NCBI GenBank assembly: GCA_001298575.1
Contig: LJCV01000033.1
Span: 30,228-94,227, forward strand
Direction of reading: 5' to 3'
Length of the DNA: 64,000 nt
Source: Actinobacteria bacterium OK074
Lineage (GTDB): Bacteria; Actinomycetota; Actinomycetes; Streptomycetales; Streptomycetaceae
The notes under the pieces are model-generated. The model saw only the letters and a program-made list of their open reading frames with translations. It ran no database searches and was not told the origin of the DNA. The position numbers and the translations under genes were made by a program. Positions 55,736 through 64,000 of this stretch are shown here, piece after piece. Within the stretch, counting starts at the first letter, position 1. Every line of letters begins with the position of its first letter.

Positions 55736-56584
55736 TCAGAGCCGGCAGGCGTGGATGGCCGTGGTCAGGATGGCCCGGGCACCCAGCTCGTACAGGTCGT
55801 CCATGATCCGCTGGGCCTCCTTGGTGGGAACCATGGCGCGGACGGCCACCCAGCCCTCGTTGTGCAGCGGGGAGACGGTCGGCGACTCCAGGCCCGGGGT
55901 GAGGGCCACGGCCTTCTCCAGGTGCTCGGCCCGGCAGTCGTAGTCCATCATCACGTAGGTCCGGGCCACCAGGACGCCCTGGAGGCGGCGCAGGAACTGC
56001 TGCACCTTGGGTTCCTCGACGTCCGCGCCGGTGCGGCGGATCACGACGGCCTCGGAGGTCGTGATCGGCTCGCCGAAGACCTCCAGGCCCGCGTTGCGCA
56101 GCGAGGTGCCGGTCTCCACGACGTCCGCGATGACCTCGGCGACGCCGAGTTCGATCGCGGTCTCGACGGCGCCGTCCAGGTGGACGACGGAGGCGTCGAC
56201 GCCGTGGTCGGCGAGGTGCTTGGCGACGATGCCCTCGTAGGAGGTGGCGACCGTGCGGCCGTTCAGGTCCTCGACGCCGGTGGCCGTGCCCGGCTTTCCG
56301 GCGAAGCGGAAGGTGGAGCGGGCGAAGCCGAGCGGGAGGATCTCCTCCGCGTTGGCCCCGGAGTCGACGAGCAGGTCGCGTCCGGTGATGCCGATGTCGA
56401 GGCGGCCGGAGGAGACGTAGATCGCGATGTCGCGGGGGCGGAGGTAGAAGAACTCGACGTCGTTGTCCGGGTCGACGATCCGCAGTTCCTTGGACTCGCG
56501 GCGCTGTTTGTAGCCGGCCTCATGGAGCATCTCCCCCGCAGGTCCGGACAGGGAACCCTTGTTGGGGACGGCGATGCGCAGCAT
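55736..56584 (-). CDS. hisG: ATP phosphoribosyltransferase, long form
   Basis: The protein has 282 residues. It opens MLRIAVPNKGSLSGPAGEMLHEAGY and has DIGITGRDLL, TSYEGIVAKHL and AVIADVVETGTSL (PRPP-binding ETGTS). The C-terminal 70 residues (ARTYVMMDYDC ... LYELGARAILTTAIHACRL) are the regulatory domain of the long form that gives histidine feedback inhibition, so HisZ is not needed. It catalyses the first step of histidine synthesis. It lies 74 bp after hisE on the minus strand. Confidence 0.96.
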   Translation of the reverse strand: MLRIAVPNKGSLSGPAGEMLHEAGYKQRRESKELRIVDPDNDVEFFYLRPRDIAIYVSSGRLDIGITGRDLLVDSGANAEEILPLGFARSTFRFAGKPGTATGVEDLNGRTVATSYEGIVAKHLADHGVDASVVHLDGAVETAIELGVAEVIADVVETGTSLRNAGLEVFGEPITTSEAVVIRRTGADVEEPKVQQFLRRLQGVLVARTYVMMDYDCRAEHLEKAVALTPGLESPTVSPLHNEGWVAVRAMVPTKEAQRIMDDLYELGARAILTTAIHACRL

Positions 56585-56658
56585 GAGGTCGGCTTCCTTC
56601 GGTGAGTGCGTACGGGTGTTCGGTGCGTACGGGGTCGGGTGTGCGGGTTCGGTTCGGC

Positions 56659-56931
56659 TCAGAGGTGGGTGTAGACGTCGTCCAGGGAGATCCCGCGGGC
56701 GACCATCATCACCTGGACGTGGTAGAGCAGCTGCGAGATCTCCTCGGCGGCCGCCTCCTTGCCCTCGTGCTCCGCGGCCATCCAGACCTCGGCGGCCTCT
56801 TCGACGATCTTCTTGCCGATGGCATGGACGCCCTTGCCGACCAGCTCCGCGGTGCGGGAGGTGGCGGGATCGGCGGTGGCGGCTTTGTGCTGGAGCTCGG
56901 TGAAGAGCTCCTCGAAGGTCTTGTTGGACAT
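56659..56931 (-). CDS. hisE: Phosphoribosyl-ATP pyrophosphatase
   Basis: The protein has 90 residues from the ATG at 56931, chosen because AGGGTGAG lies eight bases upstream; an in-frame GTG at 56943 would add four residues. It is the short MazG-like helical form: [61 protein letters not shown], with the EExxE metal motif. It hydrolyses phosphoribosyl-ATP. It is separate from HisI and adjacent to hisG. It follows ribH by 34 bp, so it shares the riboflavin transcript. Confidence 0.95.
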   Translation of the reverse strand: MSNKTFEELFTELQHKAATADPATSRTAELVGKGVHAIGKKIVEEAAEVWMAAEHEGKEAAAEEISQLLYHVQVMMVARGISLDDVYTHL

Positions 56932-56965
56932 GATGGTGCTCACCCTATGCGCAACCGAGCGGCAC

Positions 56966-57451
56966 TTACTTCCAGGGTTCGGATACTGAGCGGAGGGTGG
57001 CCGCCGTCGCCACGGCCGCCGTCACCGCCTCGTGCCCCTTGTCCTCGTTGGAGCCGTCCAGTCCGGCCCGGTCCAGGGCCTGCTCCTCGGTGTCGCAGGT
57101 CAGCACGCCCATGCCGACGGGGACGCCGGTCTCGACCGAGACCTGGGTGAGCCCCTGGGTGACGCCCTGGCAGACGTACTCGAAGTGGGGGGTGCCGCCG
57201 CGGATCACCACGCCGAGGGCGACGACCGCGTCGTATCCGCGGCCGGCCAGCGCCTTGGCGACGACCGGGAGTTCCCAGCTGCCGGGGACGCGGAGCAGGG
57301 TCGACTCCTCGATCCCCAGGTCGTCCAGGGCGCGCCGGGCGCCGTCCACCAGACCGTCCATCACCTTTTCGTGCCACTGCGCCGCGACGACGGCGACCTT
57401 GAGGTCGCTCACCTTGCCGACGGACAGTACGGGTGCGCCCTTGCCGCTCAC
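56966..57451 (-). CDS. ribH: 6,7-dimethyl-8-ribityllumazine synthase
   Basis: The protein has 161 residues. [64 protein letters not shown] and [20 protein letters not shown] are the conserved lumazine synthase blocks, with catalytic His in GGTPHFEYV. It condenses 3,4-dihydroxy-2-butanone-4-phosphate with the ribityl-pyrimidine. The GTG start at 57451 follows AAGGAGAGCA. Between ribBA and this gene a 13-bp tandem repeat occurs. Confidence 0.96.
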   Translation of the reverse strand: MSGKGAPVLSVGKVSDLKVAVVAAQWHEKVMDGLVDGARRALDDLGIEESTLLRVPGSWELPVVAKALAGRGYDAVVALGVVIRGGTPHFEYVCQGVTQGLTQVSVETGVPVGMGVLTCDTEEQALDRAGLDGSNEDKGHEAVTAAVATAATLRSVSEPWK

Positions 57452-57484
57452 TGCTCTCCTTGATGCCGATTCGCTGGTCTCGCT

Positions 57485-57523
57485 CAGTACTTACTGGCAG
57501 TACTTACTGGCGGTGCTTACTGG
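57485..57523. repeat. 13-bp tandem repeat at the ribBA-ribH junction
   Basis: Two perfect copies CAGTACTTACTGG (57485-57497, 57498-57510) and a third CGGTGCTTACTGG (57511-57523). The third contains the ribBA stop codon, so the repeats start in the gene's end and run into the spacer. Confidence 0.9.
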
Positions 57524-58815
57524 TTGCCGCAGGCCGACACCGTGGCGGTGTCCAGCCACGGCAGGTCGTGGCCCATCCGGTCCCGCTTGGTGCGCAGGTA
57601 GCGGAGGTTGTGCTCGCCCGCCTGTACGGGCATCGGCTCGCGGCCGGTGACCTTGAGGCCGTGGGCCTGGAGTGCCTCGGTCTTGTCGGGGTTGTTGGTC
57701 ATCAGGCGCAGGCTGCGCACGCCGAGGTCCTCCAGCACCTGCGCGCCGGCGCCGTAGTCGCGGGCGTCGGCGGGCAGGCCCAGCTCCAGGTTGGCGTCCA
57801 GGGTGTCGCGGCCGCGTTCCTGAAGCTCGTAGGCCCTCAGTTTGGAAAGCAGACCGATGCCGCGTCCCTCGTGGCCGCGCAGGTAGACGACCACGCCCCG
57901 GCCCTCGGCCTGGATGCGTTCCAGGGACGCCTCCAGCTGGGGGCCGCAGTCGCAGCGCAGGGAGTGGAAGACGTCTCCGGTGAGGCATTCGGAGTGGACT
58001 CGGACCAGGACGTCCTCGCCGTCGCCGATCTCGCCGTGCACGAGGGCCACGTGTTCGACGCCGTCCACGGTGGAGCGGTAGCCGTACGCGGTGAACTCGC
58101 CGTAGGCGGTGGGCAGGTGGACCTCGGCCTCGCGGCGGACGGTGGGTTCGGCGCCGAGGCGGTGGGCGATCAGGTCCTCGATGGAGATGATCGTCAGGCC
58201 GTGGCGGCGGGCGAAGCGGAGCAGTTCCGGCAGCCGCAGCATGTGGCCGTCCTCACCGGCGATCTCGACGATCGCCCCGGCCGGGCGCAGCCCCGCGAGC
58301 CGGGCGAGGTCGACGGCGGCCTCGGTGTGGCCGTTGCGGGTCAGGACGCCGCCGGGCTTGGCGCGCAGCGGGAAGACGTGCCCGGGGCGGACGAAGTCGG
58401 CGGGACCCGCCCGGCCGCCCGCGAGCAGCCGCAGCGTGGTGGCGCGGTCGGCGGCGGAGATGCCGGTGGTGACGCCGTGGGCGCCGCTCGCGTCGACGGA
58501 GACGGTGAACGCGGTGCGCATGGACTCGGTGTTGTTCTGGACCATCTGCGGCAGGTCCAGGCGGTCGAGTTCGTCGCCCTCCATGGGCGCGCAGATCAGG
58601 CCCCGGCACTCGCTCATCATGAAGGCGACGATCTCGGGGGTGGCCTTCTCGGCGGCGATGACGAGGTCGCCCTCGTTCTCCCGGTCCTCGTCGTCGACGA
58701 CCACGACGGGGCGCCCGGCGGCGATGTCCGCGATGGCCTGCTCGATCGGGTCGAGCGCGAAGTCCTCGATGTTGTCCGTGCTGTACACGCTGTAGACCAT
58801 GGGGTCCGTTGTCAT
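57517..58815 (-). CDS. ribBA: Bifunctional 3,4-dihydroxy-2-butanone-4-phosphate synthase / GTP cyclohydrolase II
   Basis: The protein has 432 residues from the ATG at 58815, which overlaps the ribM stop by 4 bp (ATGA). The N-terminal RibB domain has [35 protein letters not shown] and [30 protein letters not shown]. The C-terminal RibA domain, from about 225, has [28 protein letters not shown] with the three zinc cysteines, and [15 protein letters not shown]. Both GTP-derived and ribulose-5-phosphate-derived precursors of riboflavin come from this enzyme. Translationally coupled to ribM. Confidence 0.96.
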   Translation of the reverse strand: MTTDPMVYSVYSTDNIEDFALDPIEQAIADIAAGRPVVVVDDEDRENEGDLVIAAEKATPEIVAFMMSECRGLICAPMEGDELDRLDLPQMVQNNTESMRTAFTVSVDASGAHGVTTGISAADRATTLRLLAGGRAGPADFVRPGHVFPLRAKPGGVLTRNGHTEAAVDLARLAGLRPAGAIVEIAGEDGHMLRLPELLRFARRHGLTIISIEDLIAHRLGAEPTVRREAEVHLPTAYGEFTAYGYRSTVDGVEHVALVHGEIGDGEDVLVRVHSECLTGDVFHSLRCDCGPQLEASLERIQAEGRGVVVYLRGHEGRGIGLLSKLRAYELQERGRDTLDANLELGLPADARDYGAGAQVLEDLGVRSLRLMTNNPDKTEALQAHGLKVTGREPMPVQAGEHNLRYLRTKRDRMGHDLPWLDTATVSACGNQ

Positions 58816-59450
58816 GCCGGCGCTCCTTCCAGGACGGGCCGCGCGGTCTTGCGGGAGCGCAGCCACCAGTCGCGCAGGCCCCACAGGACGAGCGCGCCGT
58901 AGACGACGTAGACGAAACCGGAGAAGGCGAAGCCGTTGGCGAAGTTGAGGGGGACGCCGACGGCGTCGACCAGGAGCCAGGCGAGCCAGAACTCGACCAT
59001 GCCGCGGGCCTGGGCGTACATGGCGACGATGGTGCCGACGAAGATGTACGCGTCCGGCCAGGGGTCCCAGGACAGCGACGGGTACGCCTTGAACAGGGCG
59101 GCGACGGCGAGGGTGCCGACGGCGGCGGCGCCGGCCAGGACGGCCCGCTCGCGCCAGGTCGCGAACCGCGGCGACACGTGTCCGTCCTGACCCCGGCCGC
59201 GCTGCCACTGCCACCAGCCGTATCCGGCGACGACCATGACGACGACCTGCTTGCCCGCGCTGCCGGAGAGGTGGGCGGTGGCGAACGCGGCGAAGAGGAT
59301 CAGGCCGGACAGGAACTGGGTCGGCCAGGTCCACAGGGACCGCCGCCAGCCCAGCGCGAGGCCGATCAGACCGATCACGTTGCCGATCATGTCCGACCAC
59401 TTGATCTGCTGGTCCAGGAGCGTGAACGCCTCGGAGTTGAGCCAGTTCAC
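58812..59450 (-). CDS. ribM: PnuC-family transporter, probable riboflavin importer RibM
   Basis: The protein has 212 residues and seven to eight hydrophobic helices. [52 protein letters not shown] and [39 protein letters not shown] are PnuC blocks (WWxW motif). Members of this family within riboflavin operons (RibM of Streptomyces davawensis and corynebacteria) import riboflavin and its analogue roseoflavin. The GTG start overlaps the ribE stop and its own stop overlaps ribBA. The operon position and the FMN riboswitch argue for flavin, not nicotinamide riboside. Confidence 0.9.
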   Translation of the reverse strand: MNWLNSEAFTLLDQQIKWSDMIGNVIGLIGLALGWRRSLWTWPTQFLSGLILFAAFATAHLSGSAGKQVVVMVVAGYGWWQWQRGRGQDGHVSPRFATWRERAVLAGAAAVGTLAVAALFKAYPSLSWDPWPDAYIFVGTIVAMYAQARGMVEFWLAWLLVDAVGVPLNFANGFAFSGFVYVVYGALVLWGLRDWWLRSRKTARPVLEGAPA

Positions 59451-60052
59451 CGCGCGCCTCCCTGACCGGCCGCGAGCAGCCGCTCGACGTACTTGGCGAC
59501 GATGTCGACCTCCAGGTTGACCGGGTCGCCGGACTGCTTGTGGCCGAGCGTGGTCAGGGCGAGGGTGGTCGGGATGAGGCTGATGGTGAAGTAGTCCGGG
59601 CCCGCGTCGACGACGGTGAGACTGATGCCGTCGACGGTGATGGAGCCCTTCTCCACGACGTACCGCGCGAGGTCGGCGGGGAGGGAGACCTTGACGATCT
59701 CCCAGTTCTCGGAGGGCTTGCGCTCCAGGATCTCGCCGGTGCCGTCGACATGGCCCTGCACGATGTGCCCGCCGAGGCGGGTACCGACGGCGGTGGGGCG
59801 TTCAAGGTTGACGCGGGAGCCGGCGGCGAGGGCGCCGAGGCTGGAGCGGTTCAGGGTCTCGGCCATGACGTCGGCGGTGAACTCGTCGCCCTCGTGGTCG
59901 ACGACGGTCAGACACACGCCGTTGACGGCGATGGAGTCGCCGTGCTTCGCGCCTTCGGTGACGACGGGACCGCGCAGACGGAAGCGGGCGGAGTCGCCGA
60001 GGTTCTCGACGGCGGTGACTTCACCCAGCTCTTCGACGATTCCGGTGAACAC
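59447..60052 (-). CDS. ribE: Riboflavin synthase
   Basis: The protein has 201 residues from the GTG at 60052, which has GGGAGGACCCGGGAA upstream. It opens [12 protein letters not shown] and has the two-fold repeat of riboflavin synthase: [34 protein letters not shown] and [34 protein letters not shown], plus [13 protein letters not shown]. It makes riboflavin from two lumazine molecules. The reading frame is open without a stop back to an ATG at 60190, but the ribosome site supports 60052. It is the first gene after the FMN riboswitch. Confidence 0.95.
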   Translation of the reverse strand: MFTGIVEELGEVTAVENLGDSARFRLRGPVVTEGAKHGDSIAVNGVCLTVVDHEGDEFTADVMAETLNRSSLGALAAGSRVNLERPTAVGTRLGGHIVQGHVDGTGEILERKPSENWEIVKVSLPADLARYVVEKGSITVDGISLTVVDAGPDYFTISLIPTTLALTTLGHKQSGDPVNLEVDIVAKYVERLLAAGQGGAR

Positions 60053-60209
60053 TTCCCGGGTCCTCCCTGCCTCATTCGGGCACGGACTCCGGGGCCTGTC
60101 GAAGACGACAGATGTGAACGAGCGAGAGCACCGGGGCGACGCCGGACAGAACCCGTCCTCGCGGACGAGCCGATACGGCGGCGCGCACATGGAGATGTAC
60201 TCGCCCGCC
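60053..60209 (-). promoter_or_regulatory. ribE leader between riboswitch and start codon
   Basis: This is the 157-nt expression-platform region. It contains the ribosome site GGGAGGACC just before the GTG at 60052. Its frame is open from an ATG at 60190 into ribE. I see no strong T-tailed hairpin. Confidence 0.55.
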
Positions 60210-60336
60210 GCGCACTGCCTCCCATCCGGACTTTAACCGTCGGTCCAGGAATTTCACCTGGTCAACCGGCCGCTGGAAGCGACCGGGTCGCGGACTGTAA
60301 CCGCCGGTTCGGACTTTCACCGACCCCGGAGTGCGC
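60210..60336 (-). ncRNA. FMN riboswitch (RFN element)
   Basis: Read on the minus strand it contains the conserved RFN pieces in order: GGTCGGTGAAAGTCCGAACC, GGCGGTTACAGTCCGCGACC, the TTGACCAGGTGAAATTCCTGG hairpin and CCGACGGTTAAAGTCCGGAT, ending GGGAGGCAG. The closing stem is GCGCACT (60336-60330) with AGTGCGC (60216-60210). It lies 157 bases before the ribE start. In this class FMN binding shuts the rib operon by termination or by hiding the ribosome site; no clear terminator hairpin with T-run is seen, so translational control of ribE is plausible. Confidence 0.95.
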
Positions 60337-60405
60337 TGCTTCTGTTACAGACTCAGTGTGCCACGCACGATCGGGAGCCATACGGGTGAAAGGATGTGCG
60401 GTGGC

Positions 60406-61632
60406 TCACACGTCCACATGTTGGACGTTTTGCTGAGACGGCGGCGCGAACAGTTCGTCCCGGGCCGCGGCTCCGGCGGTCAGCAGGGCGCCGCGCAGGA
60501 CGGCGGCTCCGCCGAGCGGGCTGGCGCGGACCTCCGTCGGCAGCGGCGACATCCGCGCGAGCCGGTCCGAGACCAGCCGTGCGAGCAACTCCCCGCCCGC
60601 CCGGCCGACTTCACCGCCGAGCACCACCAGGCCGGGGTCGAGCAGCGCGACGGCGGAGGCGGCGCCGACGGCCAGCCGGTCGGCCAGGGCGCCGAGGAAC
60701 GCGGCGTCGGCACCCGTCGCGGAGCGGGGCGCACCCTCGACCGCCCGCCGCACCAGCACGGCCGCGTGCGGGCCCGTGGCAGCCGGTTCCGGGGGTGCCG
60801 TGACGCCGTGGTCGGCGGCCAGCCGGGCCACCGCCGTCGCGCCCGCGAGGGAGTGGAAGCCGCCGTGGCAGTCCGTGGCCGACGGCAGGGCGCCCGTGCC
60901 CGGTACCGGCAGGAAGCCGATCTCTCCGGTGCCGCCCGAGGCGCCGCGCCGCAGGGCGCCGTCGAGGACCACGGCCGCGCCGATGCCGTGCCCGAGCCAC
61001 AGCAGCACGAAGGTGTCGCGGTCGGTGGCCGCGCCCTCGCGCCGTTCGGCCAGGGCGGCGAGGTTGGTCTCGTTCTCGACGAGCACGCGCGCGTTCAGCC
61101 GTTCCTGGAGCGCGGCGGCCAGGCGGCGGTGCCACTCGGGCAGCCCGGTGGAGTCGTGCAGGTCGCCGGTGGCGGGGTCGACCAGGCCCGGTGCGCCGAT
61201 GCCCACGGTGTGCAGCCGGTGTGCCCCGGCCTCCTTCACCACCCGTTCGACGGCGGCGACCGCCTGCTCGACCGCCGAACCGGTGCCGGTGTCGCCGCCG
61301 ATCGGCACGGCCGCCTCGGCGAGGGTCGCGCCCAGGAGGTCGGTGACGACCACGGAGACGCCCTCGGTGCGCACGTCCAGCGCGGCCAGGTGCGCCCGGT
61401 CGGCGACGATGCCGTACAGCCGCGCGTTGGGGCCGCGCCGCTGTTCGCCCGCCTCCCCGACGACCGCGATCAGCCCGGCCCGGGCGAGGCGGTCGACCAG
61501 GTCGGCGACGGAGGGGCGGGACAGCCCGGTGAGCTGCTTGAGCTGCCCGGCCGTCAGGGAGCCCTCCCGCTCCAACAGCCCCAGGGCGAGGCGGTCGTTG
61601 AGGGCCCGTGCGGTACTCGGGGTGGCCGGCAT
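60406..61632 (-). CDS. ROK-family transcriptional regulator
   Basis: The protein has 408 residues. The N-terminal helix-turn-helix is ALNDRLALGLLEREGSLTAGQLKQLTGLSRPSVADLVDRLARAGLI (5-60). A sugar-kinase-like ROK domain follows with VGIGAPGLVDPATG and VLVENETNLAALAER. GHGIGAAVVLDGALRRGASGGTGEIGFLP is the glycine-rich block. The zinc motif of active ROK kinases is degenerate (DCHGGFHSLAG, not CxCGxxGCxE), so it is a sugar-sensing repressor, not a kinase. A perfect inverted repeat lies in its divergent spacer with the MFS gene. Confidence 0.9.
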   Translation of the reverse strand: MPATPSTARALNDRLALGLLEREGSLTAGQLKQLTGLSRPSVADLVDRLARAGLIAVVGEAGEQRRGPNARLYGIVADRAHLAALDVRTEGVSVVVTDLLGATLAEAAVPIGGDTGTGSAVEQAVAAVERVVKEAGAHRLHTVGIGAPGLVDPATGDLHDSTGLPEWHRRLAAALQERLNARVLVENETNLAALAERREGAATDRDTFVLLWLGHGIGAAVVLDGALRRGASGGTGEIGFLPVPGTGALPSATDCHGGFHSLAGATAVARLAADHGVTAPPEPAATGPHAAVLVRRAVEGAPRSATGADAAFLGALADRLAVGAASAVALLDPGLVVLGGEVGRAGGELLARLVSDRLARMSPLPTEVRASPLGGAAVLRGALLTAGAAARDELFAPPSQQNVQHVDV

Positions 61633-61697
61633 GCCGGGATCCTTCCAGGTCGGGAACGGCCGACCGCCGACGGGCGGGTGGCCCGTTCCGACGCTAT

Positions 61698-61720
61698 CTA
61701 TCAGGCAGGGTTCCTGATAG
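61698..61720. promoter_or_regulatory. Operator palindrome between ROK regulator and MFS gene
   Basis: CTATCAGG (61698-61705) and CCTGATAG (61713-61720) are perfect inverted 8-bp arms separated by 7 bp. The site is 66 bp from the regulator start and 75 bp from the MFS start. Confidence 0.75.
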
Positions 61721-61794
61721 TTTACGGCGGCGGTGGCCTCGGCAGGGCCGTCGGCGGCGCGGAGCGGGTCGGGGAAGGGCAGGGGGCACACACC

Positions 61795-63024
61795 ATGGGC
61801 GAAGCGGTCGGCGCCGGCGGCGCGGGCGGCGCGGTCCACGACGGGCGGCGGGTGCTGCGCTCGCGGTACGCGCTGGCGGCCGTGTTCGCGGTGCACGGCG
61901 CGGTCACCGGCTCGTTCGCGACACGCGTGCCGTGGATCCAGGACCACGCGTCGCTGAGCGCGGGCGAGTTGGGGCTCGCTCTGTCGTTCACTGCGTTCGG
62001 TGCCGCCGTGGCCATGCCGCTGGCGGGGCGGATCAGCCACCGGTTCGGCAGCCGTACGGCGCTGCGCGGGCTGCTCGCCCTCTGGACGCTCTCCCTGGTC
62101 CTGCCGGCCCTCGCGCCGAACCTGTACACGCTGTGCCTGGCGCTGTTCACGTACGGCGCCAGCTCGGGCATGTGCGACGTCGTCATGAACGCGCTCGGCG
62201 TGGAGATCGAACGCCTGCTCGGCCGCTCGATCATGTCCAGCCTGCACGGCATGTGGAGCACCGGCGCCCTGACGGGTTCGGCGGTCGGCACGCTCGCCGC
62301 CCACCTCGGCACGGACGCCCGGCTGCACTTCGCCCTGGCCTCGGCCACCCTGACCTGTATGGGCGCGCTGGCCTGCCGCTGGGTGCCGGACCTCCAGGCG
62401 GCCGAGGACGCGGAGCCGCCGCCCCGGTTCGCGCTGCCGCCCCGGTCCGCGGTGCTGATCGGCGTGGTGGGCTTCTGCGCGGTGTTCGCGGAGGGCGCCA
62501 ACCTGGACTGGTCGGCGGTGTACCTGCGCGACCGGCTGGACGCCTCGGCCGGGCTCGCGGCGGCCTCGACGACCGGTTTCATGCTCACCATGGCGCTGAC
62601 CCGGCTGGCCGGCGACGCGGTCGTCAACCGCTTCGGCGCGGTGCGCACGGTCCGGGCCGGCGGGGTGTGCGCGGCCCTCGGCGGGGTCCTCGTGGTCCTC
62701 GCGGGTCACCCCGCGGTCGCGATGGCCGGATTCGCGCTGCTCGGCCTCGGCATCGCGGTGGTCGTCCCGCTGTGCTTCGCGGCGGCCGGACACAGCGGCC
62801 CCAACGCCAGCCAGGCCATCGCGGGCGTCGCGACGATCACGTACACCTCGGGTCTCGTCGCCCCGGGCGCGATCGGCACGCTGGCGCAGGCGACGAGCCT
62901 GGTGGTGTCCTTCGCCCTGGTGACAACGCTGGTGTGCGGCCTGGTGGCGTTCGCGGGGGTGCTGCGGCCCGGGGAACGGAACCGGCCGAAGGCGGCTGTG
63001 GCGCCGGGGCGGGCGGGAACGTGA
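61795..63024 (+). CDS. MFS transporter, sugar-efflux type
   Basis: The protein has 409 residues from the ATG at 61795 behind AGGGGGCACACACC. About 12 helices are visible, with the loop motif GRISHRFGSRTALRGLLAL. GANLDWSAVYLRDRLDAS and GMCDVVMNALGVEIERLLGRSIMSSLHGMWSTGALTGSAVG identify the YbjJ-like MFS group. It diverges from a ROK sugar-sensing repressor, with an operator between. This suggests export or import of a sugar that the repressor detects. The cargo is inferred. Confidence 0.87.
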   Translation: MGEAVGAGGAGGAVHDGRRVLRSRYALAAVFAVHGAVTGSFATRVPWIQDHASLSAGELGLALSFTAFGAAVAMPLAGRISHRFGSRTALRGLLALWTLSLVLPALAPNLYTLCLALFTYGASSGMCDVVMNALGVEIERLLGRSIMSSLHGMWSTGALTGSAVGTLAAHLGTDARLHFALASATLTCMGALACRWVPDLQAAEDAEPPPRFALPPRSAVLIGVVGFCAVFAEGANLDWSAVYLRDRLDASAGLAAASTTGFMLTMALTRLAGDAVVNRFGAVRTVRAGGVCAALGGVLVVLAGHPAVAMAGFALLGLGIAVVVPLCFAAAGHSGPNASQAIAGVATITYTSGLVAPGAIGTLAQATSLVVSFALVTTLVCGLVAFAGVLRPGERNRPKAAVAPGRAGT

Positions 63025-63088
63025 CGAGAGGGCCGCGCGGGCGCTCGGCCGAGCCCGCCCATGCCAACCGCCGCACGCGCCCGGCCGC

Positions 63089-64000
63089 TCACCGCGCCAG
63101 TTCGTACGCGTACTCCGCCGAGAACGTGCCCGCGGCGCCCTTGCAGCCGTCCGACTCGCCCGGGAGTTTCACCCACAGGTAGGCGTCGATGCGGTTCTCG
63201 CCCGTGGTCAGGGTGGGCGCCCGGCCGATCTTCCGGCCCGCCGGGTCGCACCAGGTGCCGTCCGCGGGGGCGCCGTTGCCGTTGCGGCTGGTGTCGATGA
63301 CGGCGCCCAGGGTGTCGGGGCCGCCGAGGTCGGCGAGGAGGGCGCGGTCGTAGGCGATCTCGTCCTCGGTGCGCTGGAAGTTGGAGACGTTGCTGAAGAC
63401 GCCGTCGGATCCGGCGGGGTCGGCGGCGCCCGCCCGGTCGAGCAGCGCGGCCTGTTCGGCGGCCGGGTTCCAGCCGGAGTGGCCGCCGTCGTAGTAGACG
63501 CGTGCCTGCGGGTCCGCGGCCTTGAGGACCCGGCCCGCGCGGGCCAACGAGGCGAAGCGGTCCGCCTGTTGGGCCTCGGTGAGACAGTCCGACTGGGCCA
63601 CGGAGTCGGGCTCCAGGACCACGACGGCCGCCGCGGAGCCGAGCCCGGCGGCGAAGCGGTCGATCCAGCTGTCGTAGGCGGCGAGGTCGGGCGCGCCGCC
63701 CTGCGAGGCGCCGCCGCAGTCGCGGTCGGGGATGGCGTACGGGACGAGCACCGGGACGCGGTCGGTACCCGCGGCGGCCGCGGCGACCGCCCGCACGCGC
63801 GCGGTGATGGTGTCCGGCGTGTAGTCGGCGAACCAGACGGCCGCCGGGCGGTCGGCGATGCGGGACTCGATGACCGCGCGCCGGGGATCGCCGGGGTGGT
63901 CCGCGACCCACTCCTGGACCTGGGAACCGGGGTGGAGGTAGAGGGGTACGGCCGTCGGCGGCGCCTTTTGGGGGACGGTCGCGGTGGGGGTGGGGCTCGC
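63089..64000 (-). CDS. GH6 cellulase/endoglucanase (5-prime end beyond the window)
   Basis: 304 codons are in the window, cut at the right edge. The visible N-terminal part, ASPTPTATVPQKAPPTAVPLYLHPGSQVQEWVADHPGDPRRAVIESRIADRPAAVWFADYTPDTI, begins in a Pro/Thr linker typical of secreted cellulases. Catalytic segments are VPVLVPYAIPDRDCGGASQGGA (catalytic-loop DCG), VVLEPDSVAQSDCLTE (acid Asp), NVSNFQRTEDEIAYDRALL, VIDTSRNGNGAP and YLWVKLPGESDGCKG. All belong to GH6 enzymes, which cleave beta-1,4-glucan with inversion. A signal peptide and possibly a binding module must lie outside the window. Confidence 0.92.
   Translation of the reverse strand, partial: ASPTPTATVPQKAPPTAVPLYLHPGSQVQEWVADHPGDPRRAVIESRIADRPAAVWFADYTPDTITARVRAVAAAAAGTDRVPVLVPYAIPDRDCGGASQGGAPDLAAYDSWIDRFAAGLGSAAAVVVLEPDSVAQSDCLTEAQQADRFASLARAGRVLKAADPQARVYYDGGHSGWNPAAEQAALLDRAGAADPAGSDGVFSNVSNFQRTEDEIAYDRALLADLGGPDTLGAVIDTSRNGNGAPADGTWCDPAGRKIGRAPTLTTGENRIDAYLWVKLPGESDGCKGAAGTFSAEYAYELAR

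Overview
The window is high-GC actinobacterial DNA, almost certainly from a Streptomyces chromosome. It has dense genes with strong third-position GC, many GTG/TTG starts, and many 4-bp ATGA/GTGA stop-start overlaps. It carries the RNA-polymerase protein RbpA behind a sigma-R-type promoter and a mycothiol-dependent formaldehyde dehydrogenase (mycothiol is actinobacterial). The right part (rbpA - fxsA - ppm1 ... eccA-like - two CNNM proteins - hisG/hisE - ribH/ribBA/ribM/ribE) is a familiar Streptomyces core gene order. I see no tRNA or rRNA gene, CRISPR array, transposase or prophage.

Left region (1-13,260): a complete-looking choline/glycine betaine catabolic island. An IclR regulator faces a truncated gene at the left edge whose first 19 residues look like a Rieske-type ferredoxin. 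Then come S-hydroxymethyl-mycothiol dehydrogenase, an MBL-fold hydrolase, dimethylglycine oxidase, monomeric sarcosine oxidase, a Rieske glycine betaine monooxygenase, a betaine-aldehyde dehydrogenase, an APC permease and choline oxidase. The route read from the genes is choline -> betaine aldehyde -> betaine -> dimethylglycine -> sarcosine -> glycine. The formaldehyde released by the demethylations would be caught by mycothiol and oxidised by the first two enzymes.

13,300-20,600 (minus strand): three genes with the architecture of a bacterial condensin: a 1545-aa SMC-like ATPase, a MukE/KITE-sized subunit and a kleisin-like subunit. No TOPRIM nuclease (JetD/MksG) is present. This is the best candidate in the window for a poorly described system.

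20,660-26,115: an FCD-type GntR regulator diverges from an operon of an MFS permease, a DUF1445 (D-glutamate cyclase-like) protein and PxpABC 5-oxoprolinase. A near-ideal FCD operator palindrome lies between them. 26,145-29,355 (minus): two GT4 glycosyltransferases and an SGNH hydrolase, translationally coupled. 29,600-36,970: a HEAT-like repeat protein, an ankyrin protein, a 64-aa membrane protein paired with a degenerate P-loop protein, a MocR regulator divergent from a YczE-type membrane protein, and a glycerophosphodiesterase.

37,000-55,720: UMF1-type MFS, rbpA, fxsA, polyprenol-phosphate mannosyltransferase, amidohydrolase, Lrp regulator, hypothetical proteins, acyl-CoA dehydrogenase, TetR, a 49-aa membrane protein, a Tat-exported C39-like peptidase, a P-loop kinase, a CbxX/EccA-type AAA ATPase, two coupled CNNM/HlyC-CorC proteins and a PH-domain protein. 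55,736-60,336 (minus): FMN riboswitch - ribE - ribM - ribBA - ribH - hisE - hisG, so riboflavin genes run directly into the first histidine genes. 60,400-64,000: a ROK repressor, a divergent MFS exporter with an operator palindrome between them, and a GH6 cellulase cut by the right edge.
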